DNA of 64,000 bases from Onchidella celtica (taxonomy: Eukaryota; Mollusca; Gastropoda; Systellommatophora; Onchidiidae): the NCBI GenBank assembly GCA_963931925.1, contig OZ007570.1, forward strand, positions 65,093,370 through 65,157,369, written 5' to 3'. Positions within the stretch are counted from its first letter, which is position 1. Each line of letters opens with the position of its first letter. The position numbers and the translations under genes are program-made. The notes under the pieces are model-generated. The model made no database searches, was not told the DNA's origin, and was given only the letters and a program-made list of their open reading frames with translations. Shown in pieces: positions 23,801 through 33,546 of the stretch.

Positions 23801-26800
23801 ATATGAGTACAGATCATACATTCTGAACAAAGGTTCCTTCATGTGGAAAAGGAACTAACCTTATTTGCTAAGGACACTGCATTCAAAGCAGCCTCTTGCC
23901 ATCCATCACAGTGCCATTCAAGGTAACAGTTAGCCATTAAACGCAGGGTACGGGCCTATAAAATAACAACAGAAACAAAAAAAACTTGAATAACACACTT
24001 CTCTAAAAGATCAAACAAAGACAAAAACACTGAAACAAACAAGTTAGCGCTTAGTGAAAAGACTGAATAATAATCTCGTTATTCATTATCAAAATATAGA
24101 ATTTCAGTGTAAACTGGACATTGAAAACAGAAGACCTCAGAAGACCTACAACACGAATAAAGAGTACTTACAGTAGAGTTTGTGATTTGGAAACATAATT
24201 ACTTGTGTTGAGTTGCTTATTTCTGGACTGTCTTTGCCAATATCAAAACTTTCTCTTAGGCAATGAACTCCATGTTCAAAGTGCTTTTCTTGATAACAAT
24301 CAACTCCAAAGTTATAGCACAACATGCTAAGACAGGCAGCCTGGCAGATAAAATAGGTTTTCTTAATGTATTCAATTCCAAAATAATCAAATCAACTTTC
24401 AGCAGTTTTCTGGGGGAAAAAAAAATTCCAGTTTTACAAATAATTAACATCCATATACAACATAATCCCACATTACTTCATAGAAGTTAGGTAATAAATT
24501 AGTTAATAAATAAATAAAATGCCAGCGCCATCGGCACACCGCCATGGCCATCCCCTCATCCCCCCCCTTTTTTTTTTTTGTGTGAGACAGTCATGTCCAC
24601 ACCCCCCCCCCCCCCCCCAAAACATACGATAGTCTGTCTCCCTTGTCCATGGCAGGGGCGACAACAACTAAATAAACAAAGTAATTAAATATTTAAACAC
24701 TTACCGCCCCTGATGTGGGGGATAAATCCTTCCAAGTTACAAGGATCCCCCACTACCCCCCCCCCCCCCCCCCACCCATGATAGGAATCTCTACCCTTTT
24801 TTTTTTTTTTGGCGTCACCCAAAAGAAAGAAAGAAGAAAGAAACCATAGAAGACACCCATAAGGGAGCCCTTTTGAGGGCTAGGAAAGATCGAAGGCCAA
24901 GGACTTGACAGAAGAAACAAAACAAGAAAAGGAGGCACAAATGCCCACGGCAGCGAACCTCCCTAAATAAAGATCTACTGCCTTCATAGAAGTCTAGGTG
25001 ACAACAAGAATTTAGCCAAGTCAGATAGGGAGACAAAAGTAACCCATTAAGCAAAGATTTTATATTTATTGTAATATCTGGGAGTGAAATGAAAATACTG
25101 CACCAATACAAAATACAGATTTTCTACCCATAAATCCAAAAGTTCTATGAAATTTAAGAGCATTCATCACAACTCTTCATCAAGTAACCCATTTGGCAGG
25201 TAAGTAGGTCCCAGAAATAAGCAGTCATTTAACTGCTTTTTGAATGAAACTGGTTGATAGCAGTGATTACTCCTTGAGTTGGGCTGCAGTATTTTGTACC
25301 TCATTTGGAAACTTGATCAACAGCTCCTTTGCTTTGTCAATAGCTGCAAGGGTATCACTGTAACAACCCAGGGCAAATTTCTGGAAGTGGTGGAGAGAGG
25401 TAATTACATGTATTAAGATTAAGAAGTGTTAAATGTCCATCATAACATTTCACTAGGTCCCCACACAAAATTTCCTTCTTTAAATACACAAAATGCCCTA
25501 GATTCAAATGAATGTGGATTCACAGTCAATAAATTTAATAAAGTTTTAATAATTTAAATATTTTTTTCTTTTTAATTTGTCCTACAGTATCCTTATTAAT
25601 AGTGTATTTCCTCCATTACAACATTTAATTTTATTAGCAAGTAAAGACAAGGTAGTCTTCGCATTGGAATTGCATTATTATTTCTTGAGGTTTCAGTGAC
25701 AAGGCGTTTCATCTCTGGTTTTCTTCATAGTTAAGAGTCAGAGATCACTGTTGCACCATATATCAGATGCACTATTTCCAGTCATGATGGCGTATCTGGC
25801 TGATTTAAGTCAGGGTATGGACACATAATATTACATCTTTACTACTAAAGCCCAAAAAGCGGTACATGCCACCTACAATTAAATAATAGCCATTGGAAAC
25901 TTTAAATAAAAAAAATAATAAATAAAATTTTTAAAAAAGACAAAGGTCATAAATTTTGAACATAAATGAAATTTAGCTTGATATGAGACACCAGTGGAAG
26001 AGAAATAGAAAATGAAAACTATGTCAAAAATACCACTTCAGCTTTGAGGCATAAAATCTTCAGCAAGTCCCTATCCATGTCTTTTTTTTCCTTCTCAAGA
26101 CTGCATGGCTGTGATGAAGAATTTTTCTTTTCAATAGCAATACACAGAAGCCTCTGCCATGTCTGTAACACCAAAAAAGGCGTAAATCATGAAAACATAG
26201 AATGAAAAGATAAACTATCACCTGCTATGAATGTACTTTATGATACTTTATTCTTCTGATCATGTTGGTACAGCTTTAAGAAAGCAGCATTAAACTGTTT
26301 CACAAGATAAACTTGCAGTAAAAAAGAAAAAAAAAGAACTGACACTTTTGAAGGAGCAAAATTACAAGAGATTCTCTGAGGAAGAGAATTCTTAACAGTG
26401 CATATTAAAGAATATGAAGGAAATAAAACTGGTACCTGATTAAGAATGCTAAGAACTCTCTCAGCAAATTCACACTCTTTACAACCTACAAAATAAAGGT
26501 AAGAAAAGATGAGTAAATCCTCATAACTGCCGAAATAATTTTGTCATTGAAAATAATTAAATAATTTACGGTTTTTTGTGTTCCACTACAGATATGATAA
26601 GACATGTGACACTGATGGTCACATCTCTATGCAACTTTCTTGTTTAATTTATCTGTCTTATGTGAGTCAAAAAAGGAGAAAATAAAGGTATTGTTATTGT
26701 TATTTCCCCAATCTTCAACACATATGGATCTGAATATATCAGTTGAAGACTCCAGCTAAAACAACTCAACCAAGGCGCTTACTGAACAAAGGGTGAATAA

Positions 26801-29800
26801 GATTGCTGGATCAAGATAACAGAAAAATTCTGCTTACCCCAAACCATATTTTCTAATAAAATGCAATAATACGGGTTAAGAATTGCCTTAAATAATCTTT
26901 ATTGAGTTTAGGAATAACAAATTCAACGTGTTGTCTTTGAAGCATATTGTGTGTGAAAAATAAATTTAATAATCTCAATTTTGTGTCAGAAGCCTTCAGA
27001 CATAGACTTATTTAGTGGTAGTAGTGTGAGAGGATGAACGACTTTCTATTTTTAATGTGCTTTCATGGTAACTCTAGTGCGTGAGTGAGGGACGGCCACT
27101 CATAGTAGTTTATGGACACTTGGCCGAGTACCATTAATTGGATTATTTCCCTTGTAATAGTAGCGCGGGACCCGTTATTCACATCACGGTGAAAAGCGGG
27201 CATTTTGATTGGTCAGTTGGAAATGTTGACCACCGGGCTTCCAACTCTTATATCATGGCTTTAAGTTTCTTACAACTCGCTCCTTCGTTGTTATCCACCG
27301 ACAGAAAGACGGGAATCCGAATTCATTGTTGAGAGTAGGCAATACCCTATCGGTACAAAATAGGTACTCATGATAACGTTTGTTATCAATGGAGATACGT
27401 CGTATTAATGGACGAAAGTATCCCGCACAAAATTGTCGAATGTTGTTAGTCCTGACACTTTGAAAATTTATATTAAAACTATTACTGGGTTTCTGGTAAA
27501 AGTAGTCAGTTAGAATTGTAGCAGCAAGTTTCTACTTTATAATGGTACTAATTTCGTTGTACTTTGATGCACATGTCCTATTGAAATAATTAATAAGAGG
27601 ATCTCGGATTTAAGGTAAACCACGAGTTAGACGCATGGTATCCCCGATAATTCCAACCTGGGTCAAATTTATTCAATTATTGCTGGAGGGGACGTTAGAG
27701 TAATTTCTGCAGTTTACTGGGATACCTAATTGACTTTTGTGTGCACCCTTTTAACCGTACTGTAAATTCGATTGTGTTAGGACCCTAACCGGTTATGTCG
27801 TTCGGCTGGACTCAATGTCCGAGCCTTTCACTTGTCCAAAACGAGACTACGTAATAGCTCTCTCGGACGTCCGCGCGGGCTCATAAATAAGATGCGAGTT
27901 CGAGTGGTCAGCACACTCCATCAAAGACGCAGAGACAAGAGCCGACAGCACAGTGAACCTAGACCGGCGGCGGCCTGCCGTGGCGCGCCTCGCCCAAAAC
28001 ATGGCCTAGTCCAGTTGCGCCAGTAGCAGAGAGACTTTGGGTAAGTTGGAGACTATTATATTAGAAGTGACTTTAATTTGCGCACCCCCCCCTTTCGAGG
28101 ATGCCACGTAGAGAATGCTGATCTACAGAGACCATTATGAGTCCGGCTCAACGGTAATTGCCATTGTCATTAGACGTGTAAGATGCGCGATGCAGTGCGG
28201 TGTCTTGATATTGTGACTTTATTGTCAAAGTTAACGTTTGCGGTGCTAGATGATAATGATGGCTCGCTAACCAAGCTATCAAGATTTGCTTGTGTGCATA
28301 TATATAGTGTATGTGTAGCATTGCCTTGTGGTAGGCAGTGAGGATTTCCTGACATGTTAATGTGGATGGCTTATTTATGTTACAGCGAGCGGCACTATAC
28401 ACTTGATTGTATTACGGGTATTTGTGTACCTTGCCAGTACCACTATGCTATAGAGAGCAGTGTGATTGTGATTGCGTGTTTAGTGTTTAAGATGTGTAAT
28501 CAATTACATGTATTGGAGATGTATAATATTAGTTGGGCCTCACATGGGTGAGCCCCAGGATTGTTCTATGTGCGGCGGTGGATGAACAATGTTTCAATGA
28601 GTCTACACATGTTGCAATGAGTCTCGCCGACATATATATATATATCATGTGCATGTATTATAGTTATCCAGATGTATTATGCTTCTATGAGTTTCGTAAG
28701 TGTGTGAAGGACAGTTTCATTTTAAGGAATGTACACATTACTTTATGTATCTAGTGGTGTGTCATACACATGTTAGCCTGGCGGCATAGCTCCGCGGCTA
28801 AGGTCAAAGGGCATGACCCTTCAGTATCGATTGGGAAGGGAGGTAACCAATACAATAGCCCTGGGGCGGGTTAGTACTAATAATGGGAGTGGGCCTATGA
28901 GGATGGCCTGCATTGGGATGCAGCGTCTGTGTTATGGACGGTCAGTGGGCCATGTTGGCCACTGCGTTATTAAATGGAATGGCCACTCTGGATGTGTTGT
29001 ACACCGGCTCAGTGGAGCGAAACTATTGTGTTCTTGCCCCTTCATTTGTTATGTCCTTCATACTTTGATTAGTACATTAGTTTATGTTGCCAGTGTACTA
29101 GGAAACTCCTTGTGTATATGATATAGCCACTTGTAGTTGTTATTCATTAATCTTAGCGCTATTTTATTCCATGCATACATATCCAGTTGGTTATTGCTTA
29201 AATTCTATATTATGTTGTTGTTGTTTGATTTAATACTTAATACTATTACTATGTATGTCCACCATTGATTGCCTGATTAATGTTGTCATTATATCCTAAT
29301 CATATTTTTGTCTTTTTCTCTTGTTCCAGCTTATGGCTGGTTGGGCTTCTTTTTCTTGGCCTCTTTTTCCTTTTCTTGGTAGGGTTTTCCCTATGCCTTT
29401 TGGTAGCGATACCTTTGTTAGGCTTTTGAATAAATAAGATTGCCAGCAGAACCCTGTGTTTGTTAATCCTGTGTATCCTTAAGGGAGTTACTATTGAACC
29501 CACGCAGTAACCACATTACCCACTCGTAGTTCATCCAACAGTAGTATAGGGGAGTCGCAAAGTGACAACTTACTCAGCCAACCCTTTGCCGCTTTTAAGC
29601 CCATCTGTGCAGAAATAAATATACTGGTCAGTACAAAAATGTTCCGTGAGCAGAGATACTTTATAAATGAAAAGAAAAAAGGTAAGAGGCAGTTGTCATA
29701 TTTATTTGGAATGTTTGAAACTTTTGTTAGATAATCTCACTTAATTCAAGCAGTTAGTGAACTAGCTGTTAAGACCAAAAGAAAGAAAAGGACACTGTAA

Positions 29801-30847
29801 AGTATTTATGTTTCATTTCCCCCAAAAGAGCCCTTAGAATTTATATAATACACTCCACATACTTTTTATAATATCCTTTACATATGTCACAAATATGAAT
29901 GTTCCATAGCTCATTTTGGCCCCATAAAGATGTGAAAGTGAAAAACAAAAGCTGATTTTTGAAAAGTTAGTACATGAACAAAAAACTTTGAAACACTCTG
30001 TCATCTGTAAATATCAAATGTCAGTAACAATAAAAACCTAGCATTAAGCAATGGGAATGTCCCATAACAACTCATTATTTGCCTAACCAGTCAAGTTAAA
30101 GTCTTGATTTTGAATTTACTCTTCATGATGTGGCAATCATCCTGACAATTCCCTGTTCACGACTGAAATGTACACAGCACTAATTAAGCCTAATTACTTA
30201 ATCTCAAAGGCATAATCAATATTCAGAACAGCAGCTACCACTGTATTAAATAGTAACTAGCAACTCACGGAATCTTTTAGCAGTTAGAAAACTTACAACA
30301 AGCTGTTTCTTCAAAGATTTCTGATCATTGGTAGACTCGTTCAGGAAGACCACAATTAGAAAGGAAATATGCCGCACTGAAAGAAAAAGGAAAAAGACAA
30401 TTATGAAAATAATAATGTTAAACTGTTCACAATATGTCCTATATATGTACTTTATATGATACCCTAAAGATAGAAATATCAAGGAAGTAAAAGACCAGAT
30501 GAGAACAACTGGATGTAACAAATGTATACATGTCTGTTATGAAGTAGTTTGTTTTCTTTCAGTATGGCAGACCCAATTGTCTTTGCGATCCTGAAATATA
30601 CAGTCTCATATTCACACTGCAAAAGGCCACCGCATAGTAACTAATTTTAAATGATGTGAATTTTACTTGGGGCATCCAATAAAAAGAAAAACAAAAAGCA
30701 TAAAACTTTTCATCCTAAATAATTATTGGCAAACAAAATGCAATAGTAATATTTTTACTCACACTTTGCATAAGACAATGACTGCAAATTTCCTTTGCCT
30801 TTCATTACTGATGTCATATTCCATAGTTCAATAACAAGTTTGTCCAG
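6434..30847 (-). CDS. TEX11: TEX11 (SPO22/ZIP4-like meiotic TPR protein), multi-exon, 5' and 3' ends not found
   Basis: TEX11 is the animal SPO22/ZIP4 homologue, a helical-repeat scaffold on meiotic chromosomes needed for crossover formation and synapsis. Twenty-one exons were placed by GT-AG signals and agreeing phases: 30763-30847, 30297-30376, 29574-29604, 26436-26485, 26037-26162, 25300-25380, 24203-24340, 23860-23955, 20475-20556, 19956-20107, 19555-19640, 18920-19060, 18022-18124, 16978-17075, 16399-16529, 14792-14878, 13696-13766, 13122-13238, 8603-8687, 7603-7728, 6434-6536. Family hallmarks include KLRHIS near the N-terminus, LCYNFGVDCYQ, ALNAVSLANK, WYNYSLSLYPSLS, LRCLLRLLVTHLE, AWNLALQCKDEP and LLMFEFEALTKLHD. 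These align in order with the mammalian protein as I remember it. The first and last exons are missing, and two internal junctions are unresolved (near 15.7 and 23.8 kb). The introns have absorbed most of the mobile DNA in this half of the window. Confidence 0.9.
9945..10320 (+). repeat. 194-bp-period tandem duplication inside the solo LTR
   Basis: Bases 9,945-10,126 recur at 10,139-10,320 (GACGACTCTGTTATTAGAG...ATAGTATTGTAA) with no difference that I can see over about 182 bp. The second copy ends exactly where the nested LTR-like unit begins, so the duplication and the insertion share a border. Confidence 0.9.
11175..11184 (+). promoter_or_regulatory. TATA-like box in LTR-like unit, copy 1
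   Basis: CATAAATAAG lies 3' of a CpG-rich segment (CTCGGACGTCCGCGCGGGC) and about 30 bp before a likely start region. The same arrangement is conserved in copy 2 at about 27,881. Function is inferred from position and conservation only. Confidence 0.4.
12713..12718 (+). terminator. AATAAA poly(A) signal in LTR-like unit, copy 1
   Basis: AATAAA is followed by TAAGATTGCCAGCAG and a GT-rich stretch about 95 bp before the element's end, the layout of R-U5 in an LTR. Conserved in copy 2 at 29,429. Confidence 0.5.
13829..14123 (+). mobile_element. PIF/Harbinger-type MITE
   Basis: A 295-bp element with near-perfect terminal inverted repeats beginning GGGGACGTTCAAATATAATC, flanked by the 3-bp duplication TTA (13,826-13,828 and 14,124-14,126). 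It has no coding capacity and contains a 15-base poly-C. TTA duplication plus TIRs indicates the Harbinger superfamily. It lies in the TEX11 intron between exons 13696-13766 and 14792-14878. Confidence 0.85.
15622..15806 (-). CDS. TEX11: Candidate TEX11 exon, donor unresolved
   Basis: Exon 16399-16529 ends two bases into a codon and exon 14792-14878 needs one base before it, so an exon must lie between them. Here an acceptor (...GGTGTAG at 15,807) opens a frame of the right phase with 61 codons (HVENLKECINHKL, then TAAQLKEFVLQFNKLI). That resembles the variable linker seen at this point in TEX11. The only GT giving the needed phase near the end (at 15,620-15,621) is a poor donor, so the low boundary is a guess. 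Confidence 0.45.
16399..20556 (-). CDS. TEX11: TEX11 central TPR-like exon block
   Basis: Seven consecutive exons with matching phases: 20475-20556 (MNDLLCHPDCSMDLCMNALH), 19956-20107 (PEIIFDLRQNIIKKYEVHPE), 19555-19640 (TTKQFHVLFWGKAAHHFE), 18920-19060 (NYLEALTWYNYSLSLYPSLS), 18022-18124 (ALSAIEMSEKCEPRNAHTLY), 16978-17075 (ALSVLQNLVDCVPDVSSNE) and 16399-16529 (TALRCLLRLLVTHLENAER). These correspond to the helical TPR-like repeats of SPO22/ZIP4: the paired-helix pattern (LEALTWYNYSL, then LQRNLATCYLHLGE) is visible. One donor (GTTTGT after 18,920) is weak but keeps the frame. No stop codon falls inside these exons. Confidence 0.9.
17633..17769. repeat. 137-bp hairpin (foldback) element
   Basis: Two arms of about 48 bp, 17,633-17,680 and 17,722-17,769, are inverted copies (GACAAGCATTGTGAGTATAT against the complementary end ...ATTCTCACAAGGTCTGTC) separated by about 41 bp. 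It looks like a short foldback MITE in a TEX11 intron. No clear target duplication. Confidence 0.75.
20557..22312. other. TEX11 intron with a SINE, otherwise nothing recognised
   Basis: Apart from the SINE at 21.5-21.8 kb I see only AT-rich unique-looking DNA and short homopolymers. Several open stretches of 60-90 codons here have no family match that I recognise and no splice context. Confidence 0.5.
21497..21822 (-). mobile_element. tRNA-derived SINE, older copy
   Basis: Homologous along about 300 bp to the SINE at 49.9-50.2 kb. Shared blocks include TTCCAACTGC(C/G)AAGGTATC, GAGAAGACTAGGT and TTCCAACATGCC. Its tRNA-like head (minus strand, 3' of about 21,740) is degraded and box B is no longer clear, so this is an older copy. 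It lies in a TEX11 intron, in the same orientation as the gene. Confidence 0.75.
22313..22911 (+). mobile_element. pogo/Tigger-type MITE (CAGTAGACAACGG ends)
   Basis: Terminal inverted repeats of about 23 bp (left CTAGTAGAGAACGGTTAAACC; right, reversed, CAGTAGACAACGGTTAAACC) are flanked by TA on both sides (22,311-22,312 and 22,912-22,913). The CAGTAGA start and TA target are typical of the pogo/Tigger branch of Tc1/mariner. AAACCGAAA motifs recur just inside both ends. It is about 600 bp, noncoding, and holds a 15-base poly-C. Confidence 0.85.
23733..23831 (-). CDS. TEX11: Candidate TEX11 exon whose frame does not close
   Basis: A segment encoding SYGTRIILYAMDNVEGDVKK sits where TEX11 should have its conserved PAGLFLKMRILL...EELLEA segment, between the LANK exon (23860-23955) and the MNDLL exon (20475-20556). 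However, a seven-T run moves the frame to a stop (ATC TTT TTT TGA), whereas six T would continue to GAA and then a GC-type donor of correct phase. The only in-frame acceptor leaves an intron of about 23-30 bases. Either the gene is damaged here, the sequence has an indel error, or the true exon lies elsewhere. Confidence 0.4.
23860..30847 (-). CDS. TEX11: TEX11 N-terminal exon block
   Basis: Eight exons: 30763-30847 (LDKLVIELWNMTS; ends one base into a codon, strong donor GTGAGT), 30297-30376, the 31-bp exon 29574-29604, 26436-26485 (CKECEFAERVLSILNQ), 26037-26162 (TWQRLLCIAIEKK), 25300-25380 (KFALGCYSDTLAAIDKAKEL), 24203-24340 (AACLSMLCYNFGVDCYQ, then ESFDIGKDSPE) and 23860-23955 (ARTLRLMANCYLEWHCDGWQ). 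Every exon length agrees with its phase. This block is the start of the SPO22 domain; the conserved LCYNFG...SYDIGK-type motif identifies the family. No initiator exon was found upstream of 30,847, where the next 14 kb is mostly transposons, so the true start is probably far upstream. The 3.1-kb intron between 26,485 and 29,574 is largely filled by an LTR-like insertion. Confidence 0.88.
24491..24985. repeat. Poly-C-rich repeat region with a block shared with the solo LTR
   Basis: Starts with a TAAATAAATAAA run and carries poly-C tracts (about 24,562, 24,603 and 24,757) and poly-T. At about 24,930-24,975 it holds AAATGCCCACGGCA and GAACCTCC, a block of about 40 bp that also occurs inside the solo LTR at about 9,322-9,365. 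Likely a SINE or composite repeat; I cannot name the family. Confidence 0.45.
27025..29540 (+). mobile_element. 2.5-kb LTR-like noncoding unit, copy 2 (fossil)
   Basis: Second copy of the unit at 10,321-12,813, same orientation, same TGTGAGAGGATGAAC...GTTCATCCAACA ends, flanked by a 4-bp duplication GTAG (27,021-27,024 and 29,541-29,544). Alignment by eye is near-perfect except for one GC-rich segment (about 27,960-28,035 here, 11,230-11,350 in copy 1) that is replaced rather than merely mutated, and small indels near the 3' end. The donor (28,041), acceptor (29,329) and AATAAA (29,429) are conserved. It is antisense in TEX11 and ends 34 bp from the microexon. Confidence 0.78.
29574..29604 (-). 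CDS. TEX11: TEX11 31-bp microexon
   Basis: Ten codons plus one base (MGLKAAKGWL, then A) bounded by an acceptor TTTCTGCACAG and a perfect donor GTAAGT. It bridges the phase-0 end at 30,297 and the phase-1 start at 26,485 exactly, and matches the short K-T-G-x-x-WL segment of TEX11. The 3' side of its donor is only about 28 bases from the target duplication of the LTR-like insertion 27,025-29,540, so the exon sits on the edge of a mobile element yet keeps intact splice signals. Confidence 0.8.
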
Positions 30848-31214
30848 CTGAATTGAAAACAGTTACTATTCAAAAGCATTCACATGAACTATCAAATTGA
30901 CATGTAGAAACTACAGATGGTTACTGTGTACATTGAGGTGAAAGCATTAATTGGTCTTAAAAGATCATATAAAACCACATAACTTGATTATGTTTTATGT
31001 AATTAATGGCAGATCTATTTCATTTTTTCTTGAGTCATCCAAAGCCATAAAGACAAAATTTTGAAATTAGATGATTTTATGGACAATATTTAACCCATTA
31101 TTTTATATGCAGCCCCCCAAAAATTGTACATGTAATACCCAAATCTCATGTTAGCGACAAACAAGAAAACTATAACATGTTGGTTTTTTAAAAAATAAAC
31201 AATTGATAGTATTG

Positions 31215-33546
31215 GGGGGATTCCAAGCAAGGTCCTGAGGTCAAAATGTTCAAAATGGGTTTATAACCGTGTCCATGGTTTTAATTACAGGTAAAAGACT
31301 CTAGGTTGAAGGTCTATATTAATTCTTCGAGTTTTAGAAGGTCAAGGTCGTTATTTTATTCGTTATTGAGTGTTAGGTAAAAATTGGCCAGAATTTCACT
31401 CTGGTCCAGAAAGTAGGTGCATGTTTTTAAACATCTGCTGAAGTTCCTGGTTTATAATTAGGATGCATCCTTATTGTCTACATGATAGCCCCTTTATAAG
31501 GGAACAATTGTACACCAGTTTTGTTGAACTAGGTATTTTAGTATTGACAAAATTTTAGAAAACAAATAAGATTAGTTTGTCACGCCGTGAGGTGTTTTTC
31601 CCTTTTTCTAATGTATAAACTTAGAAACTTAAAAAATCAAAATACCCCTTGAACTGACTTATGGCCAGGGTATGAGATATACACAAACCAAATTTAAACA
31701 AAATTGGTTAAAAAATAAAAGAGCTGTCAATAATTGAAACAGCATTAGGCCGTAAATTGTTTCCCAAAATCAATTAAAAAACATTCCCGACTCACATAGA
31801 TATGTGGTTGAAGTCTTTGAACTAATGAAAATGTGTGTATTTTGTGATAATGAATGATTAAATTTATGTTAATTTTTTTTTTTTTTATGAGCTGCTTTGG
31901 CTGAAAAATATGCAGTGTTCAAAGAAAGAAGAGAGAACGTTGATGGAAAGAATGTGGTTGTACAAGTAGATTTTGCAGAAAATTATGCTATTATACAACA
32001 AAACGAAATCCAAAGTGCTCGTTGGAGCCATGAACAAGTGTCATTGTTTGCAACTTGTGCCTGGATTAACAAAAATGTTGTCAGCTCCTGTCTTTGTAAC
32101 AGATGATTTGAATCATGACAAAGTAGCCGTTGTCTTTCTTATCAGAAAATTGATCACCACACTGCAAACTGAACACAAAGAAATTGAACATGTCAGCATA
32201 TTTTCAGATGGTGCCATTTCCCAGTTTAAGCAAAAATGTGTCCTCCCCTATCTTACTGTATTGAAAAATGAGCTGAAAGTAAATCTGTCTTGGCATTTCT
32301 TCGCAACGTCCCATGGAAAGGGTGCAGTGGATGGCATTGGGGCGGGGGGGGGGGGGGGGGGAGATGTGAAAAGGACAGTTTGGATTTCAAATTTGGCAGG
32401 GCATGTTGTTTCAAATGCAAAGGACTTTTTAGAAGTTGTCAGTGAAAGGTCAGTGAAGACTAAAGTCATTTTTGTGGCTTCTGAGAACATCAGAGCATCA
32501 GAAGATAGCCTATCTGAAATTTGGGAAGATGTGCAACCAATTCCCCAAACACAAAATACACATATTGTCAAAGCTCTCCAGCCCTTTAAAGTTGAGTATT
32601 CTCTCCACAGTAAAAAAAAAACAACAACTGTTAGCACACATGTCTTCAACTCAAGCCTTTTCAAAGCAAGTCTATATCTCATGAATCCACTTCTGCTGAA
32701 AGAAATGACCCATTTATTGGTGATTTTGTTGTGGCCAAAGTTATGGGAAAATCTCAAACCAAAAACTTTGTAGCTCAAGTGATTGAGAAATCTGAATTCT
32801 TTATTGAAGTTCATTTTTTGAAACCTGGAATTAATGCACAAACATTTACATGTATTATAAATGAAAATGATGTGCACACCGTTGAAATGCAAGATATTGT
32901 GAAAGTTCTACCAACTCCAACCTTGAACAAACGGGGCCACTATTTTTTTCAGAATGATCTCTCTAAATTCTTTTGATGTACTCGCACACGTTTTTTTTAG
33001 TAGAATTCAACTTGTTTATTGGTTTTCTTTCTTTGTACTTAAATTTACAAATTTTTTGTTAATAAAATTCAGATGCCTAAAAATAAAGAAAAACCTAGCA
33101 CAGTACATTTCTTTTTTTTTTTGCTATGTTCAGTTGATTTTTTTTATACTGTCACGCCGTAACGTCACGCCGTAACGGTCACTTATATCCTTCTCTCATA
33201 TAAAGTTAAAAACCATTAACTTCGCTATCATTTATTTGGTAACTAAGTTTGTCCTTTTACCCATCACATGTAAAGATGGGACCTCAGGTCCATCTAGGGG
33301 ACGTGAATTTTACAACTAAAGTTTATGACCCAAAAAAATGGGCTTTTGCGTCACGCCGTAACGGTCAAGGATTTGACCACTTCATTAACTTTTGATTTTA
33401 TTTCTCTTGGTGCCATCCTGAACACAATAAATCCTAGTTTATCAGTGTGTAATTTTAAGTCTGTACTGTTACTAATAATCCTTCTAGAAAAGACAAAAGG
33501 CAAAAAAGTGCCCTTTTTTGTCACGGCGTAACGCTTGGAATCGCCC
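31215..33546 (+). mobile_element. Degraded DNA transposon with GTCACGCCGT subterminal repeats
   Basis: The limits are suggested by a short inverted pair, GGGGGATTCCAAGC at 31,215-31,228 and GCTTGGAATCGCCC at 33,533-33,546. Inside are five copies of GTCACGCCGT or a one-base variant, at 31,579, 33,151, 33,164, 33,350 and 33,520, often followed by AACG; such iterated subterminal sites are typical of transposase binding. Between them is a transposase-like coding relic. I see no clear target duplication, so the exact ends and the superfamily are uncertain. Confidence 0.55.
31897..32976 (+). pseudogene. DFAENY/SDGA/TSHGKG transposase-like protein, broken
   Basis: Three overlapping frames carry one protein. 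The first has VVQVDFAENYAIIQQNEIQS and SHEQVSLFATCAW. The second has VTDDLNHDK, HVSIFSDGAISQFKQK and WHFFATSHGKGAVDGIG. The third has GDFVVAKVMGKSQTKNFVAQ and a C-terminal tail ending KRGHYFFQNDLSKFF. The pattern D...SDG..SQFK...TSHGKG..DG.GG is shared by a family of uncharacterised invertebrate proteins and probably forms an RNase H-like DDE core; that is from memory. At least two frameshifts separate the frames: one near 32,090 and one in the A-run at about 32,612. An 18-base poly-G (32,344-32,361) sits inside the conserved DGIGG motif and encodes extra glycines. An inactive relic. Confidence 0.65.
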
